Source of the DNA: JAKZVK01 sp965248255 | Lineage (GTDB): Bacteria > Acidobacteriota > Terriglobia > Bryobacterales > UBA6623 | DNA: 64,000 nt | Assembly: GCA_965248255.1 (NCBI GenBank) | Contig: CBDFIW010000001.1 | Location: forward strand, 248,001-312,000 | Reading direction: 5' to 3' | Shown here: piece by piece, positions 35,371 through 44,629 of the stretch | How positions within the stretch are numbered: position 1 is the first letter of the stretch | Layout: every line of letters starts with the position of its first letter | Translations under genes and position numbers: made by a program | The notes under the pieces: model-generated | Told to the model about the DNA's origin: nothing | Database searches by the model: none | Seen by the model: only the letters and a program-made list of their open reading frames with translations

Positions 35371-35726
35371 TTAAGGCTCCTTTTCGATTCCGGACGGCGC
35401 TGCCGCACCGCCCGAGTCCGTCAAGTCGGCGAGAAACTGCGCGACGGCTCCTTCCTCTCCGGTCCGGCAAGATGCGACCAGCCGTTCCATCTCGCCCCGG
35501 TCGAGCCACAGGCCATGGCCGTTGGGGCAGCGGTCGAGTGCAATCTCCTCACCCGAACCGAGATGGACTATGCGCAGCCTCCGATTGCACCGCGGACACC
35601 GGCGGTCTGTCCGATAGCGTCCAACTCACCCGGGTCCAGCCAGGCGCCCTGGCAGTCGATGCAGCGGTCGATTTCGACGCCATCCAACTCAAACGCCACC
35701 AGGGGTATGTGGCAGGAGGGGCACAT
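35371..35726 (-). pseudogene. Double zinc-ribbon (zf-TFIIB type) protein, frameshifted
   Basis: The ATG at 35726 opens M-C-P-S-C-H-I-P-L-V-A-F-E-L-D-G-V-E-I-D-R-C-I-D-C, then G-A-W-L-D-P-G-E-L, a standard zf-TFIIB ribbon. After a one-base loss near 35608-35613 a second ribbon follows in another frame: C-P-R-C-N-R-R-L, L-D-R-C-P-N-G-H-G-L-W-L-D-R-G-E-M, with a stop at 35371. Corrected length is about 118 residues. It lies directly before lemA and the M48 protease gene, whose product also carries zinc ribbons, so the three likely form one operon. The indel may be real or a sequencing error. Confidence 0.78.
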
Positions 35727-36006
35727 GGTCGAGACCGGCACGCGAAACCGTTCGCGTTACAAGTTTAGCGTCCGCAAGCGGTCGCGGTCCCGAAGCACGG
35801 TGCCATAAGGATGGCGGGTATGGGTTCTCGTCGAACAGACTGGGCGGATACTCCTACTAAACACCTTCCCACTTCCCGCCCGTGGCAAAGAAAACCGAGT
35901 AGCTTGAGGTCTTCCTCAATGCTGTGGAACTCGTGTACCGCACAACATCGACAATGTTTCGTCGATGTGGAGGCGCTAAGCTCGCGCCCCGGCAGACAGC
36001 GATTCG

Positions 36007-36651
36007 CTAGTCGTCCTTCAGGCCACCGTAAACCAGGGCCGCCAGGACTCCGCCCAACGGACATGCTACGAAGTAGATCCAGAGTGTCGAGAGCGCGTTC
36101 GGCGCGCTGCTAAAAAGCGCCGGCCCGAGGGTCCTCGCCGGGTTTAACGAAGCGCCCGTCAAGGGACCACCCATCAGGATGCAGAACACCAACGCCAGCC
36201 CTATGGCGATCGGCGCTAGGTTGCCCCCCTTGCCGCTTACCGCCGTGAAATAGATCGTGTTCACCAGGAAGAACGTTAGCAGCAACTCGAGCAGAAAAGC
36301 CTGCCCGGTCCCGATTCCGTCGGCGGGAACCGTCGCCCCCAACGTGCCCGCCTTGGCTCCTAGCACGTAGTTCAGCGCGGCCGCTCCGACGATACCACCC
36401 AACAACTGCACGATGATATACGCCGCTGCCTTGCCGAACTCGATCTGCTTACCCACCAGCAGGCCGATCGTCACCGCCGGGTTGATGTGCGTCCCGGAGA
36501 TGGATCCGTACGAAAAGGCGAAGGCCAATACAACCAGACCGTGGGCCAGTGCGACCGCGACGAGGCTGCCGCTGACCGCCCCGGCGCCGGCGCCGATAAA
36601 GATGAGCGTGAAGGTCCCGATAAACTCTGCTGTCAACGCTTTGGTATCCAT
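36007..36651 (-). CDS. aqpZ: MIP-family channel (aquaporin)
   Basis: A 214-residue six-helix channel with both pore NPA motifs, T-H-I-N-P-A-V-T (about residue 56) and A-S-L-N-P-A-R-T (about 170), and a short acidic C-terminus. Its size and the G-T-H-I-N-P-A-V-T context fit a bacterial water channel of the AqpZ/AqpM type rather than the longer GlpF glycerol facilitators. The deciding selectivity-filter residues cannot be assigned surely by eye. It stands alone, with more than 250 bases on each side without a supported gene. Confidence 0.9.
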   Translation of the reverse strand: MDTKALTAEFIGTFTLIFIGAGAGAVSGSLVAVALAHGLVVLAFAFSYGSISGTHINPAVTIGLLVGKQIEFGKAAAYIIVQLLGGIVGAAALNYVLGAKAGTLGATVPADGIGTGQAFLLELLLTFFLVNTIYFTAVSGKGGNLAPIAIGLALVFCILMGGPLTGASLNPARTLGPALFSSAPNALSTLWIYFVACPLGGVLAALVYGGLKDD

Positions 36652-36904
36652 GTGTTCTCCTCCCCGACTTGTTGAAACAGCTTGCGCTGTGGACCCCCTA
36701 CTCTAGAACGAACCCTCACCCGGACGCCACCCGCTTCGACTTCGGACGTGCCGCGAGCTAACACGACGAGCGGGAACAATCTGAAGCTTGCAGGTCGACC
36801 CAGCGGCATCTCGCCAACATCCGTGGCAGCCGGCGGCTTGCGTCCTCAGGGGAGATCTCGTCCTTACGCAATCCTCCACCAAGCGTACCCACACCACCGG
36901 GGTC

Positions 36905-37501
36905 CTACTGGTCGCCCGTCTGCCGGAGGAAAGCGCCCAGGCGGCCGCGGCCTGGCGGAACAGCGCGCGGGATATGGTCCCTCCCGCCCGCACGAGTGGG
37001 GTGGACGAGAACGGCACCTTCGCCGTTTACCCCTGAAGTTTGGCCAGTCATCACAGGCGTGCAGCTGGGTGTGACCGGTAGCCGCTGGCCGCTCGCAGTA
37101 AGTCGCATCACAGATACCTTGAGCGCCATATTCCTCTCGGTAGCGGTCTCAAAGCCCCAAACCAGCGCCTGCTCCGGTCCGACTATCTGTTCGAAGACGA
37201 CCTCAGAAGTCGTGTCGACGATCGTTGCGACGTTGGGCAACGCCGGCGTCGGACCAAGACTGGGGCTGATCAAAGTGCCTTTGACGGAAAAGCCGCGGCA
37301 AGAGGCATCCCTATCGTCGACGCCCTGAGGGCCGAGGAGTGTGAAGTCGAGCCTGCTGGCACCACCAAATATTATGGCCCAGAGCCACCAAGCGCTACCA
37401 CCGTCATCGTCATCGTCGTCCTGGGCCCAGGCTGGCGGCGCATTCACGATGAACGTCATAAGCAGAACAAGTGCTGTGAGAATTCGCGAGCTAGTGTTCA
37501 T
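36905..37501 (-). CDS. Secreted protein of unknown function with Asp-rich N-terminus
   Basis: The ATG at 37501 follows GGGGAGA at good spacing and opens a clear signal peptide (M-N-T-S-S-R-I-L-T-A-L-V-L-L-M-T-F-I-V ending A-W-A). The mature protein starts Q-D-D-D-D-D-D-G-G-S-A-W-W-L-W-A-I-I-F-G-G, then a beta-rich region with L-D-F-T-L-L-G-P-Q-G-V and S-V-K-G-T-L-I-S-P-S-L-G. Total is about 198 residues. The acidic run could bind cations, and the W-W-L-W-A-I-I segment could touch the membrane. I recognise no family. Longer in-frame extension to 37642 is rejected because it precedes the signal peptide. Confidence 0.6.
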   Translation of the reverse strand: MNTSSRILTALVLLMTFIVNAPPAWAQDDDDDDGGSAWWLWAIIFGGASRLDFTLLGPQGVDDRDASCRGFSVKGTLISPSLGPTPALPNVATIVDTTSEVVFEQIVGPEQALVWGFETATERNMALKVSVMRLTASGQRLPVTPSCTPVMTGQTSGVNGEGAVLVHPTRAGGRDHIPRAVPPGRGRLGAFLRQTGDQ

Positions 37502-37638
37502 TAAGAATCTCCCCTTTAACCAGAGTTGCCGATTTCGACCTTCAGCTCCGTAAGGATACAACCTCCGCAATCGGGGGACAAGCAGTTTTGCTCTCCGCCG
37601 GGCCGGCTCCAACGGGATCAAGGCATTCCAAAGGACGC

Positions 37639-38271
37639 TCATGTTCCCAGCGGTAAGAAGTACTGGGTACCGCGGACCGGGCGGCTGAGCTCTTGGAGCA
37701 GCTCCTCTAAGTCGTTCTCACGGTGTACGAAATCCACCTGGCTTGTATCCACGACGAGGACGTCCGATCCCTTATAGTGCGAGAAGAAGTGTTCATAGGC
37801 GCGGACGACTTCTTCCAGATACTCGTCGGAAATGTTCGCCTCCGAGGCGACGTTCTTTCGTGCAATCCGTTCCCGCAGCACCTGCGGCGTCGCCTTGAGG
37901 TAGACAACCAGGTCCGGTGACGACAACTGTTCCTTGAAGTGTTCGTAGTAGCCGTTGTAGACCCTCACCTCTTCATCATTGAGGTTGATGTAGGCGAACA
38001 GCTTATCCTTCTCGAACAGGTAATCGGCGACGATCGGAGTGAGCGGCCGGTCGCCGGCAACAGCCTGCAACTGTTGAAACCTCTGAATCAAGAAGTACAT
38101 CTGGGCGCTGAACGAAGCGCCGGGGCGGCCGCGATAGAACTCGATGAGAAACGGATTGTCCTCGGAGTCGAGCAGCGTGCGGGCGTGAATGCGATCCGCC
38201 AGCGCTTGCGCCAGGCTCGACTTGCCGACGCGTAACGGCCCTTCGATGGCGATGTAGTTGGCCGGGCTCAT
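37639..38271 (-). CDS. Deoxynucleoside kinase (dAdo/dGuo kinase type)
   Basis: A 210-residue P-loop kinase with Walker A I-E-G-P-L-R-V-G-K-S-S-L (about residue 8), the substrate region D-Y-L-F-E-K-D-K-L-F-A replacing the D-R-S motif, and a lid with R-E-R-I-A-R-K-N. The sequence matches the dNK family that phosphorylates deoxynucleosides in salvage. It lies 48 bases downstream of ruvB on the same strand, so it may share the ruvAB transcript. Confidence 0.85.
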   Translation of the reverse strand: MSPANYIAIEGPLRVGKSSLAQALADRIHARTLLDSEDNPFLIEFYRGRPGASFSAQMYFLIQRFQQLQAVAGDRPLTPIVADYLFEKDKLFAYINLNDEEVRVYNGYYEHFKEQLSSPDLVVYLKATPQVLRERIARKNVASEANISDEYLEEVVRAYEHFFSHYKGSDVLVVDTSQVDFVHRENDLEELLQELSRPVRGTQYFLPLGT

Positions 38272-38319
38272 ACGGAGGTCTGTCTCGGTGTATGGATGGC
38301 TGAAGCGGGCCGGCAGCGG

Positions 38320-39345
38320 TCAGAATCCTAAACTCACCTGCGGTCCTTCCGGACGATCCACTTTGAAATACTCGAACGCCAACCGCGTCCCGACACGGCC
38401 GCGAGGCGTGCGGTCGAGGAAACCCAACTGCATCAGGTAGGGCTCGTAGACTTCCTCGATCGTGTTGGCATCCTCGCCTACCGACGCCGCGATCGTGTTG
38501 AGCCCTACCGGGCCGCCCGAATACTTCCCGAGAATCGTCCGCATCACCTTCTGATCGATCTCGTCCAAACCATGCGGATCGACCTCCAGCAAATCGAGCG
38601 CCGTCTGTGCGACCGATCGGTTGATTGTACCGTCCGCGCGGACCTGGGAATAGTCGCGCACTCGGCGCAGGAGACGATTGGCAATGCGTGGCGTCCCCCG
38701 GCTGCGCTGGGCAATCTCTTCGGCGCCTCCTTCATCGATCTCGAGCTCGAGCATCCGGGCCGAACGGAAAACGATCGCCTTCAACTCCATTGCCTCGTAC
38801 GGATTCAGCCGCAACGTCAGGCCGAAACGCGCTCGCAACGGCGCGGATAGCAGTCCGGCGCGCGTCGTCGCGCCGATAGCGGTAAAGGGAGGCAGGGGAA
38901 TCGAATGTGTGCGCGCGCCCGGGCCGCTGCCGATCATCAAATCCACGCGGAAGTCTTCGAGCGCGGCGTAGAGCATCTCTTCGACGTCGGGTAGCAAGCG
39001 GTGGACCTCGTCCACGAAGAAGACTTGCTTCGCCTCGACCGCCGTCAGCGCCCCGGTCAGATCAAGCTTCCTCTGTAGCACCGGCCCGGACGTCAGATCC
39101 ACTTTGACTGCCAGCTCTTGGGCGATGATGTGGGCTAGCGTGGTCTTGCCCAGCCCCGGAGGGCCGTAGAGCAGCACGTGATCCATCGCTTCGTCGCGGC
39201 CGCGGGCCGCTTCAATCGCGATCGACAGATTTTCCTTGAGCTTCGCCTGCCCGACAAACTCCGACAGCCGCCTCGGCCGTAGGGTCAGGTCAAACTGACG
39301 GTCCTCCTCCTGGATGTCGGCAGAGACGATGCGAGTATCCGCCAT
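38320..39345 (-). CDS. ruvB: Holliday junction branch-migration ATPase RuvB
   Basis: A full-length 341-residue AAA+ motor: N-terminal R-L-S-E-F-V-G-Q, Walker A Y-G-P-P-G-L-G-K-T-T-L-A, Walker B F-F-V-D-E-V-H-R-L, sensor/arginine-finger region A-T-T-R-A-G-L-L-S-A-P-L-R-A-R-F-G, and the C-terminal winged helix (Y-L-M-Q-L-G-F-L-D-R-T-P-R-G-R). It drives branch migration with RuvA, encoded 19 bases upstream. Confidence 0.98.
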   Translation of the reverse strand: MADTRIVSADIQEEDRQFDLTLRPRRLSEFVGQAKLKENLSIAIEAARGRDEAMDHVLLYGPPGLGKTTLAHIIAQELAVKVDLTSGPVLQRKLDLTGALTAVEAKQVFFVDEVHRLLPDVEEMLYAALEDFRVDLMIGSGPGARTHSIPLPPFTAIGATTRAGLLSAPLRARFGLTLRLNPYEAMELKAIVFRSARMLELEIDEGGAEEIAQRSRGTPRIANRLLRRVRDYSQVRADGTINRSVAQTALDLLEVDPHGLDEIDQKVMRTILGKYSGGPVGLNTIAASVGEDANTIEEVYEPYLMQLGFLDRTPRGRVGTRLAFEYFKVDRPEGPQVSLGF

Positions 39346-39364
39346 ACCTTGAGCTTACCGGAGC

Positions 39365-39961
39365 CTAACGGCCCACCAGATCCAGTGATCGGCGGAAGAG
39401 CGGCTCGAACTCATTCGCAATGCCCTCCTCCACGGCTTTGCGCACGGCTTTCCGGGCCGCGTCGCGCGTGCAGCCGAGGTTGAGCATGGCGGAGATGACG
39501 TCCTGCTGGGTGGTTCCGCCGAGGTTGCCCTCCGCGCCTTCGGCCCCCACCTCGTCGAGAGCCCCGAGCTTCTCGCGAAGCTCGACGACCATGCGCTCGC
39601 CGGTCTTGCGGCCTACCCCGGGGATCCGCGTCAGCCGCTTCGCGTCACCGGCCCGGATGGCCGTGGTCAGTTCCTCGATCGGGACACCGGAGAGAATCGT
39701 CACCGCCAGCCTCGGCCCGATGCCGCTCACGGTGAGCAGTTTCTCGAAAAGTTCTCTCTCGCCCCCAGTGGCGAAACCAAACAGTGCCAGAGAGTCTTCG
39801 CGGACATGCGTATAGGTGTGAAGAGAGACTTCGCCGCCCGGCTGCCCAAGTTGCGAAAACGTAGAAACCGGGATCGTGACGCCGTAGCCTACCCCGCCAA
39901 CATCGACCAAGGCGAAGTTCGGTTGCTTCTCGAGGAGCTTCCCACGGAGACGAGCGATCAT
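39365..39961 (-). CDS. ruvA: Holliday junction DNA-binding protein RuvA
   Basis: A 198-residue protein with the N-terminal OB fold (M-I-A-R-L-R-G-K-L-L-E-K), the tandem helix-hairpin-helix region (L-L-T-V-S-G-I-G-P-R-L-A and L-T-R-I-P-G-V-G-R-K-T-G-E-R) and the C-terminal domain III (A-M-L-N-L-G-C-T-R-D-A-A-R-K-A) that contacts RuvB. It is the first gene of ruvA-ruvB and divergent from rsmE. ruvC is not adjacent. Confidence 0.97.
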   Translation of the reverse strand: MIARLRGKLLEKQPNFALVDVGGVGYGVTIPVSTFSQLGQPGGEVSLHTYTHVREDSLALFGFATGGERELFEKLLTVSGIGPRLAVTILSGVPIEELTTAIRAGDAKRLTRIPGVGRKTGERMVVELREKLGALDEVGAEGAEGNLGGTTQQDVISAMLNLGCTRDAARKAVRKAVEEGIANEFEPLFRRSLDLVGR

Positions 39962-40082
39962 TCAGGGCCGGCGAAACCTGGCCGCCATCAGAGCCAAATT
40001 ATGGCAACCGACTTGAGGGGTGTCAAGCTCGCCCGGCTTATGATGAAAACGGTCGAGTTACGCGCTCCCACTCCCACGCTTT

Positions 40083-40814
40083 ATGGCCCGACGAAGAGTG
40101 TTCCTCAACTGTATCGAAGCGGGACGTGCCGTCGTCGATGGCAACCGTGCGCACCATTTGGCGCGGGTCGCCCGCCTCCGGGAGGGGGAGCAAGTCGAGG
40201 CTTCCGACGGCGAGCGCCTGTTTCTTGCAACCGTGTCACGCGCCACCAGCACACACCTCGAGTTTGAAATCAAACAGCAGCTTCCTGCGCCTCGCCCGGG
40301 CCCGAGCGTTCGACTCGAGATGGCGATCTTCAAGTTCGCGCGCTTCGAGTGGCTGATCGAGAAAGTCACGGAGTTAGGTGTGACCTCGATCGTGCCGATT
40401 GCCGCCGAGCGCAGCGACAAACACCTGCTGCACGCGGCTTCCAAGCGCAGCGACCGCTGGTCTCGGATTGCCGAAGAGGCCGCCCTGCAATCGAGGCGGA
40501 TGGCCCCACCGGTCATCGAGCCGACGCTTGCGTTCGAAAAGCTCGTGTTCGAAAAAGAAAGCAAGCCCTCCCCGAGGTTGATCCTCGACCCGTCCGGCGA
40601 ACAGCTCAAGGACGTGTTGGCGCAGGGCGCACGGTCTGACGCACCCGCTCAGGCCACCTTACTGGTGGGCCCCGAAGGCGGTTGGACGGAGGACGAACGA
40701 TCAGCCGCACAGGCAGCAGGCTACCTTCCGGTGTCCCTGGGACGCTCCATCCTGCGTGCGGAAACGGCCGCCCTCTCGGCCGTCACCGTGGTAACTCACC
40801 TGCTCCAACCCTAG
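40083..40814 (+). CDS. rsmE: 16S rRNA (uracil(1498)-N(3))-methyltransferase
   Basis: A 243-residue SPOUT methyltransferase: N-terminal PUA-like part (H-H-L-A-R-V-A-R-L-R-E-G-E) and the knotted C-terminal domain with L-L-V-G-P-E-G-G-W-T-E-D-E and S-L-G-R-S-I-L-R-A-E-T-A-A. Motifs and length are those of RsmE, which methylates U1498 of 16S rRNA. It is divergent from ruvA, with 121 bases between the starts. Confidence 0.95.
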   Translation: MARRRVFLNCIEAGRAVVDGNRAHHLARVARLREGEQVEASDGERLFLATVSRATSTHLEFEIKQQLPAPRPGPSVRLEMAIFKFARFEWLIEKVTELGVTSIVPIAAERSDKHLLHAASKRSDRWSRIAEEAALQSRRMAPPVIEPTLAFEKLVFEKESKPSPRLILDPSGEQLKDVLAQGARSDAPAQATLLVGPEGGWTEDERSAAQAAGYLPVSLGRSILRAETAALSAVTVVTHLLQP

Positions 40815-41070
40815 CCGGCTCCAGCGACACGCCCGTGGCGTATTGACACGGTCGATGTCTTGCCAGGCGGGCCATGACTTCCGTCTGGCAAGTGCGAGCG
40901 TGTCCTTATCACGCCGTCTTCCTGACAGGCTTCTAACTCATTGCCGTGCAACAACTTGCATCAGTCGAAAGCCCCATGACGGTACATGTGTGGCCTGTTC
41001 TCTCACGATTCCCGCGCCGCAGCCGATATATGGCGTAAGGGTTGCTACGTCTACGGGAGGACAACACAAA
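40815..41070. other. Intergenic region after rsmE
   Basis: No supported gene. It must contain the promoter of the small zinc-protein gene that starts at 41071. No terminator hairpin with a T-run could be confirmed after rsmE. Confidence 0.35.
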
Positions 41071-41343
41071 ATGGCTCGCGCTATGAGACTCTTGTGGGGC
41101 TGCCGCCACTCGCGCACGACCATGCCGATAACCCTTCGGGCACCGGGCGGGACGGTTAGCCGAGTCTCCTCGACCTACATGGTCTGCCTTGAATGCGGCC
41201 AAGAGATCCCCTATTGCTGGCTGCTCATGCGACCGGGGCGGGAGCCATTCCGGCTTTTTCGTTGGGCTCGCTCGCTTGTCGTAGGTGTCGGATCCCGGAC
41301 AGGAGCCGGCAGCCCTACGACCGTAACAAAAAGCACTTATTGA
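41071..41343 (+). CDS. Small CxH...CxxC putative zinc protein, stop codon altered by an IS
   Basis: The ATG at 41071 has GGGAGGA 9-10 bases upstream. The product (90 residues) contains W-G-C-R-H-S-R-T-T-M-P-I-T, then T-Y-M-V-C-L-E-C-G-Q-E-I-P-Y, a CxH plus CxxC pattern that could hold one zinc. This layout occurs in short uncharacterised proteins I associate with Acidobacteria. The gene originally ended ...S-T-TAG. IS630-type element B inserted at the TA of that stop codon, so it now reads TAT-TGA and adds one Tyr. The protein is otherwise unchanged. Function is unknown. Confidence 0.65.
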   Translation: MARAMRLLWGCRHSRTTMPITLRAPGGTVSRVSSTYMVCLECGQEIPYCWLLMRPGREPFRLFRWARSLVVGVGSRTGAGSPTTVTKSTY

Positions 41344-42432
41344 CTCCCGCATAATATAGAGTCAGTCAAAACAAAGAGAAGACTGTTTCCAGAAGGCCGT
41401 GATCAAACGCGGTTTGCGGTACATGCGGCGGAGTGCCTTGCGGGCCCGCTCGTTCAGCTCGCCGTAGTCTTTCGGACAGACGTTCGGCAACTCGTGCTGC
41501 TTCCAGTAAGCCCAGATGTATTCCACCGGATTCAACTCCGGCGCATAGGGTGGCAAGTACTCGGTTGCGATGTGGCCTTCGGAGAGTTCGATGAACTCTT
41601 GCACCAGGCGGCTACGGTGCGCCGGCAGCCGATCCCAGACGATCAGCAGCGGGCGATCGATATGACGTACCAACGCCTTGAGAAAGTCGGTCACTTGCTC
41701 TTTGCCGATCGCACCGGGATAGAGCCGGAAGTAGAAGTTACGCAGCGTCAGCCCCGCCGAGACGGAAAGCTTCTCCCAGTTGAAGTTAAACTGCAGCACC
41801 GGTGTTTGGCCACGTGGCGCCCAGGTGCGGCAGCGATGCGGCTTCTGACTCAATCCGCTTTCGTCGATGAAGACGAGCGTACGGCCTTCGTTTTGGGCTT
41901 TTTTTAATGCGCTTCCAGGTCTTGCGCTTCCAGGTGCGGATCCGCTCTTCGTTGCGCTCGCGCGCCTTTCCGGCCGGGCGTTGCGGGCTCCAGTCGAGCG
42001 CTCGCAGGATCTTCCAGGCGTGGCCTGCGTGGTATGCGACCCCGAACTCGTCTCCGGTCAGCCGAGCCACCCGCGGACAGCTCCACAGGGGCGTTGGGAA
42101 GCCGTGGGCTTCCGGGCCTTCCAGCAGCAGCGACGTCAGGCGTTCGCGTTGTGCGGCATCGAGGAGCGGCTTGCGTCCGGCGCGCCCGGCCTGGCGGAGT
42201 CCGGCCGCACCCTGCTCGCGGTATTGCCGCCGCCACTCACTGACGGTTTGGCGAGCGACGTTCAGCCGTCTCGCCGTCTCGGACTGATTGTGGCCTTGGT
42301 GGAGCAGCCGCATCGCTTCGAAACGGCGCTTCTCCAGCGCCTTGAAATCCCGCTTCACACCTTTGGGGTTGCCCATACATATATAGATGCTCCACACTGT
42401 CAAAAAGTGTCATAATAATTTGCGGGATTCAA
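41340..42432 (-). mobile_element. IS630-type element B, copy 1 (1093 bp)
   Basis: The left end is TTGACTCCCGCATAATA and the right end is the imperfect complement of TTGAATCCCGCAAATTA. It is flanked by a TA duplication (41338-41339 and 42433-42434), as expected for IS630/Tc1 elements. It encodes a DDE transposase on the minus strand in two frames. A nearly identical copy lies at 44630-45723, longer by one base in the A-run at the frame junction. Confidence 0.92.
41362..42376 (-). CDS. IS630-family transposase, frameshifted at an A7 run (element B, copy 1)
   Basis: From ATG 42376 the first frame has a helix-turn-helix/winged-helix region (A-R-R-L-N-V-A-R-Q-T-V-S-E-W-R-R-Q-Y). The second frame holds the catalytic core: F-I-D-E-S-G-L-S-Q, L-L-I-V-W-D-R-L-P-A-H and P-E-L-N-P-V-E-Y-I-W (D, D, E). 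The coding strand has seven A (C-A-T-T-A7-G-C-C-C, about 41899-41905). With A7, only a +1 or -2 shift joins the frames, so this copy is probably inactive unless the true run is six or eight. Confidence 0.8.
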
Positions 42433-42550
42433 TAGGGCCGCTGTGGATGGCCTCGATTCGTAGACGCGCGCGCCTCCTTTGTCAGATGATAGGAAGACGG
42501 GCTTGGACGAACTTTGACCCCTCCCGTGACCCCTTCGGCTGGAAACCTTC

Positions 42551-43762
42551 GTGCATCAGTTGCCCCTTAGCTTCGAACTAACGACCCTGGCCGTCCAACT
42601 GGTCGCCATCGCGGCCCAGATTCACCTTTTCCTGCTGGCACGTGAAAGCTTCGGCTCACGAAGCAGCCGGCGGTCCGCCGCACTCTTGTGGACGGCTCTG
42701 GCGCTGAGCCTGGTGCTGTCGGGCTGTTCCGAACTTCTCGACTGGGACGAACTGCTGTTGGGGCCTTCCCGAGCGCCGGTGATCTTGCGTCTTGTCGGTT
42801 CAGCGTGGGTCGCCGGCTGTTTCGGGGCATACTTGGTGGTGCTGGCCCTGCTCGGGTGGCGGCGCTACCGAACTCGCCGGCAGGAAACTCGACCGGCGAG
42901 TGTGGGAGCCAAGCTTGCAGGCCCCGATCTTTCCCGCCGCCGGCTTGTCTCAAACCTCGCCCAAGCCGCTGTGGCGGCGCCCTTCGTGATGGGCGGATAC
43001 GGCGTCTTTGTCGGGCGCGGACAGCTCGAGCTTCGGGAGGTCGATGTCCCCGTCTCGGCCCTCCCTGCATCGCTCGACGGCTTGCGGCTCACACAGATCA
43101 GCGACATCCACTGCAGTTCGTATCTGACTCCTCCCGACGTCAGGCGAGTCGTGACGCTGGTCAACGAAACCCATCCGGACCTGGTTTTCGTCACGGGCGA
43201 CCTAATCACCCTTCCAGGCGACCCGCTGGGTGACTGCATCGACGTTCTCTCTGAGATCAAGTCCGATGCCGGCGTCTACGGATGCATGGGGAACCACGAG
43301 AGCTATACGCTCTGCGAAACGCTTGCCGAAGAGTACGGTCGTGCCGCCGGTCTCCGGTTTCTGCGGCAACGCTCCGAGGTCTTGGAGTTCGGCAAAGCGC
43401 GGCTGAACCTTTGCGGCGTCGACTATCAGCCCAAGGCCTGCCCCTACTTGCCCGGTGCCGATAGGATGATCGAGCCCGGCGCACTCAACGTGCTGCTTTC
43501 CCACAATCCCGACGTCTTCCCTGTTGCGGCCGACATGGGTTATGACTTGGTGCTGGCTGGACACACGCACGGCGGCCAGGTGACCGTCGAGATCCTCGAG
43601 CAGTGGGCCAATGCCGGCCATTTCTTCACGCCCTTCGTCGTAGGCGAGTACCGAATAGGAAACTCGATGCTCTACGTCAATCGGGGTATCGGCACTGTCA
43701 ACCTGCCGATGCGCATCGGCGCCATCCCTGAAGTCACGTTGCTGACGCTGCGTCGCGCGTAA
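42551..43762 (+). CDS. Membrane-anchored metallophosphoesterase (YkuE/YaeI-like)
   Basis: A 403-residue protein with three or four N-terminal hydrophobic helices (residues 10-105) and a C-terminal calcineurin-type domain. The domain has the full metal-binding series I-S-D-I-H, V-T-G-D-L-I, M-G-N-H-E, L-S-H-N-P-D and A-G-H-T-H-G-G-Q. Relatives such as YaeI act on membrane-associated phosphodiesters including UDP-diacylglucosamine, but the N-terminal membrane part here is longer and the substrate is not proven. It stands between two IS insertions and is intact. Confidence 0.88.
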   Translation: MHQLPLSFELTTLAVQLVAIAAQIHLFLLARESFGSRSSRRSAALLWTALALSLVLSGCSELLDWDELLLGPSRAPVILRLVGSAWVAGCFGAYLVVLALLGWRRYRTRRQETRPASVGAKLAGPDLSRRRLVSNLAQAAVAAPFVMGGYGVFVGRGQLELREVDVPVSALPASLDGLRLTQISDIHCSSYLTPPDVRRVVTLVNETHPDLVFVTGDLITLPGDPLGDCIDVLSEIKSDAGVYGCMGNHESYTLCETLAEEYGRAAGLRFLRQRSEVLEFGKARLNLCGVDYQPKACPYLPGADRMIEPGALNVLLSHNPDVFPVAADMGYDLVLAGHTHGGQVTVEILEQWANAGHFFTPFVVGEYRIGNSMLYVNRGIGTVNLPMRIGAIPEVTLLTLRRA

Positions 43763-44629
43763 CGAGCAGTCACCCAGCCAGGCTGGATTTCTCGCAAGGA
43801 CGCAGAGAGCACAAAGAAAAGGTTGGAGCCTAGTGTAGTGCACCATAAATAATGTAACTTATATTGGCTTCCCATCGTCTCTATTAACAGGAGGCATGGG
43901 ATGCGAAGAGCACAACCAGTAACTTTGAACACAGCGCAATGCAAGCAGTTGGACCGCTACGCGCGCGGCCGCCAAATCGCCGTTCGTCTCGCCCTGCGAG
44001 CCAGGATTGTCCTGCTGGCCGCCGACGGTCTCGAGAATAAGCAGATCGCCGCACAGCTCGGTGTCTCGCGGCAGTTGGTGGCCCGCTGGCGCACGCGCTT
44101 TCTCGAAAGCAGCATCGCCGGCATTGCAAAAGACGCCCCACGGCCCGGTCGTAAACCTGCCGTCTCGAAGCAGAAAGTACAGCAGATCATCCACAAGACC
44201 ACCCGCGAGAAACCGTCCAACGCCACCCACTGGAGCCGCCGCACCATGGCCGCCGCGGCCGGCGTCAGCGCTTCCACCGTGGGACGGATTTGGCGCGCCC
44301 ATGGCCTCAAGCCCCACCGCGTCAAGACCTTCAAGCTCAGCAATGACCCGCGTTTCGCCGAGAAACTCGACGACATCGTCGGACTCTATCTCAATCCGCC
44401 TGAGCATGCTCTGGTTCTCTCGCTCGATGAGAAGTCCCAAATCCAAGCCCTCGATCGCACCCAGCCCGGCCTGCCGCTCAAAAAGGGACGCGGCCAAACG
44501 ATGACCCACGATTACAAGCGCAACGGCACGACCACCCTGTTTGCGGCGCTCAACAGCCTTGACGGCAGCGTGATCGCCGAGTGCATGCCCCGACACAGCC
44601 ACCAGGAATGGCTGCGCTTCCTGCGCTTA

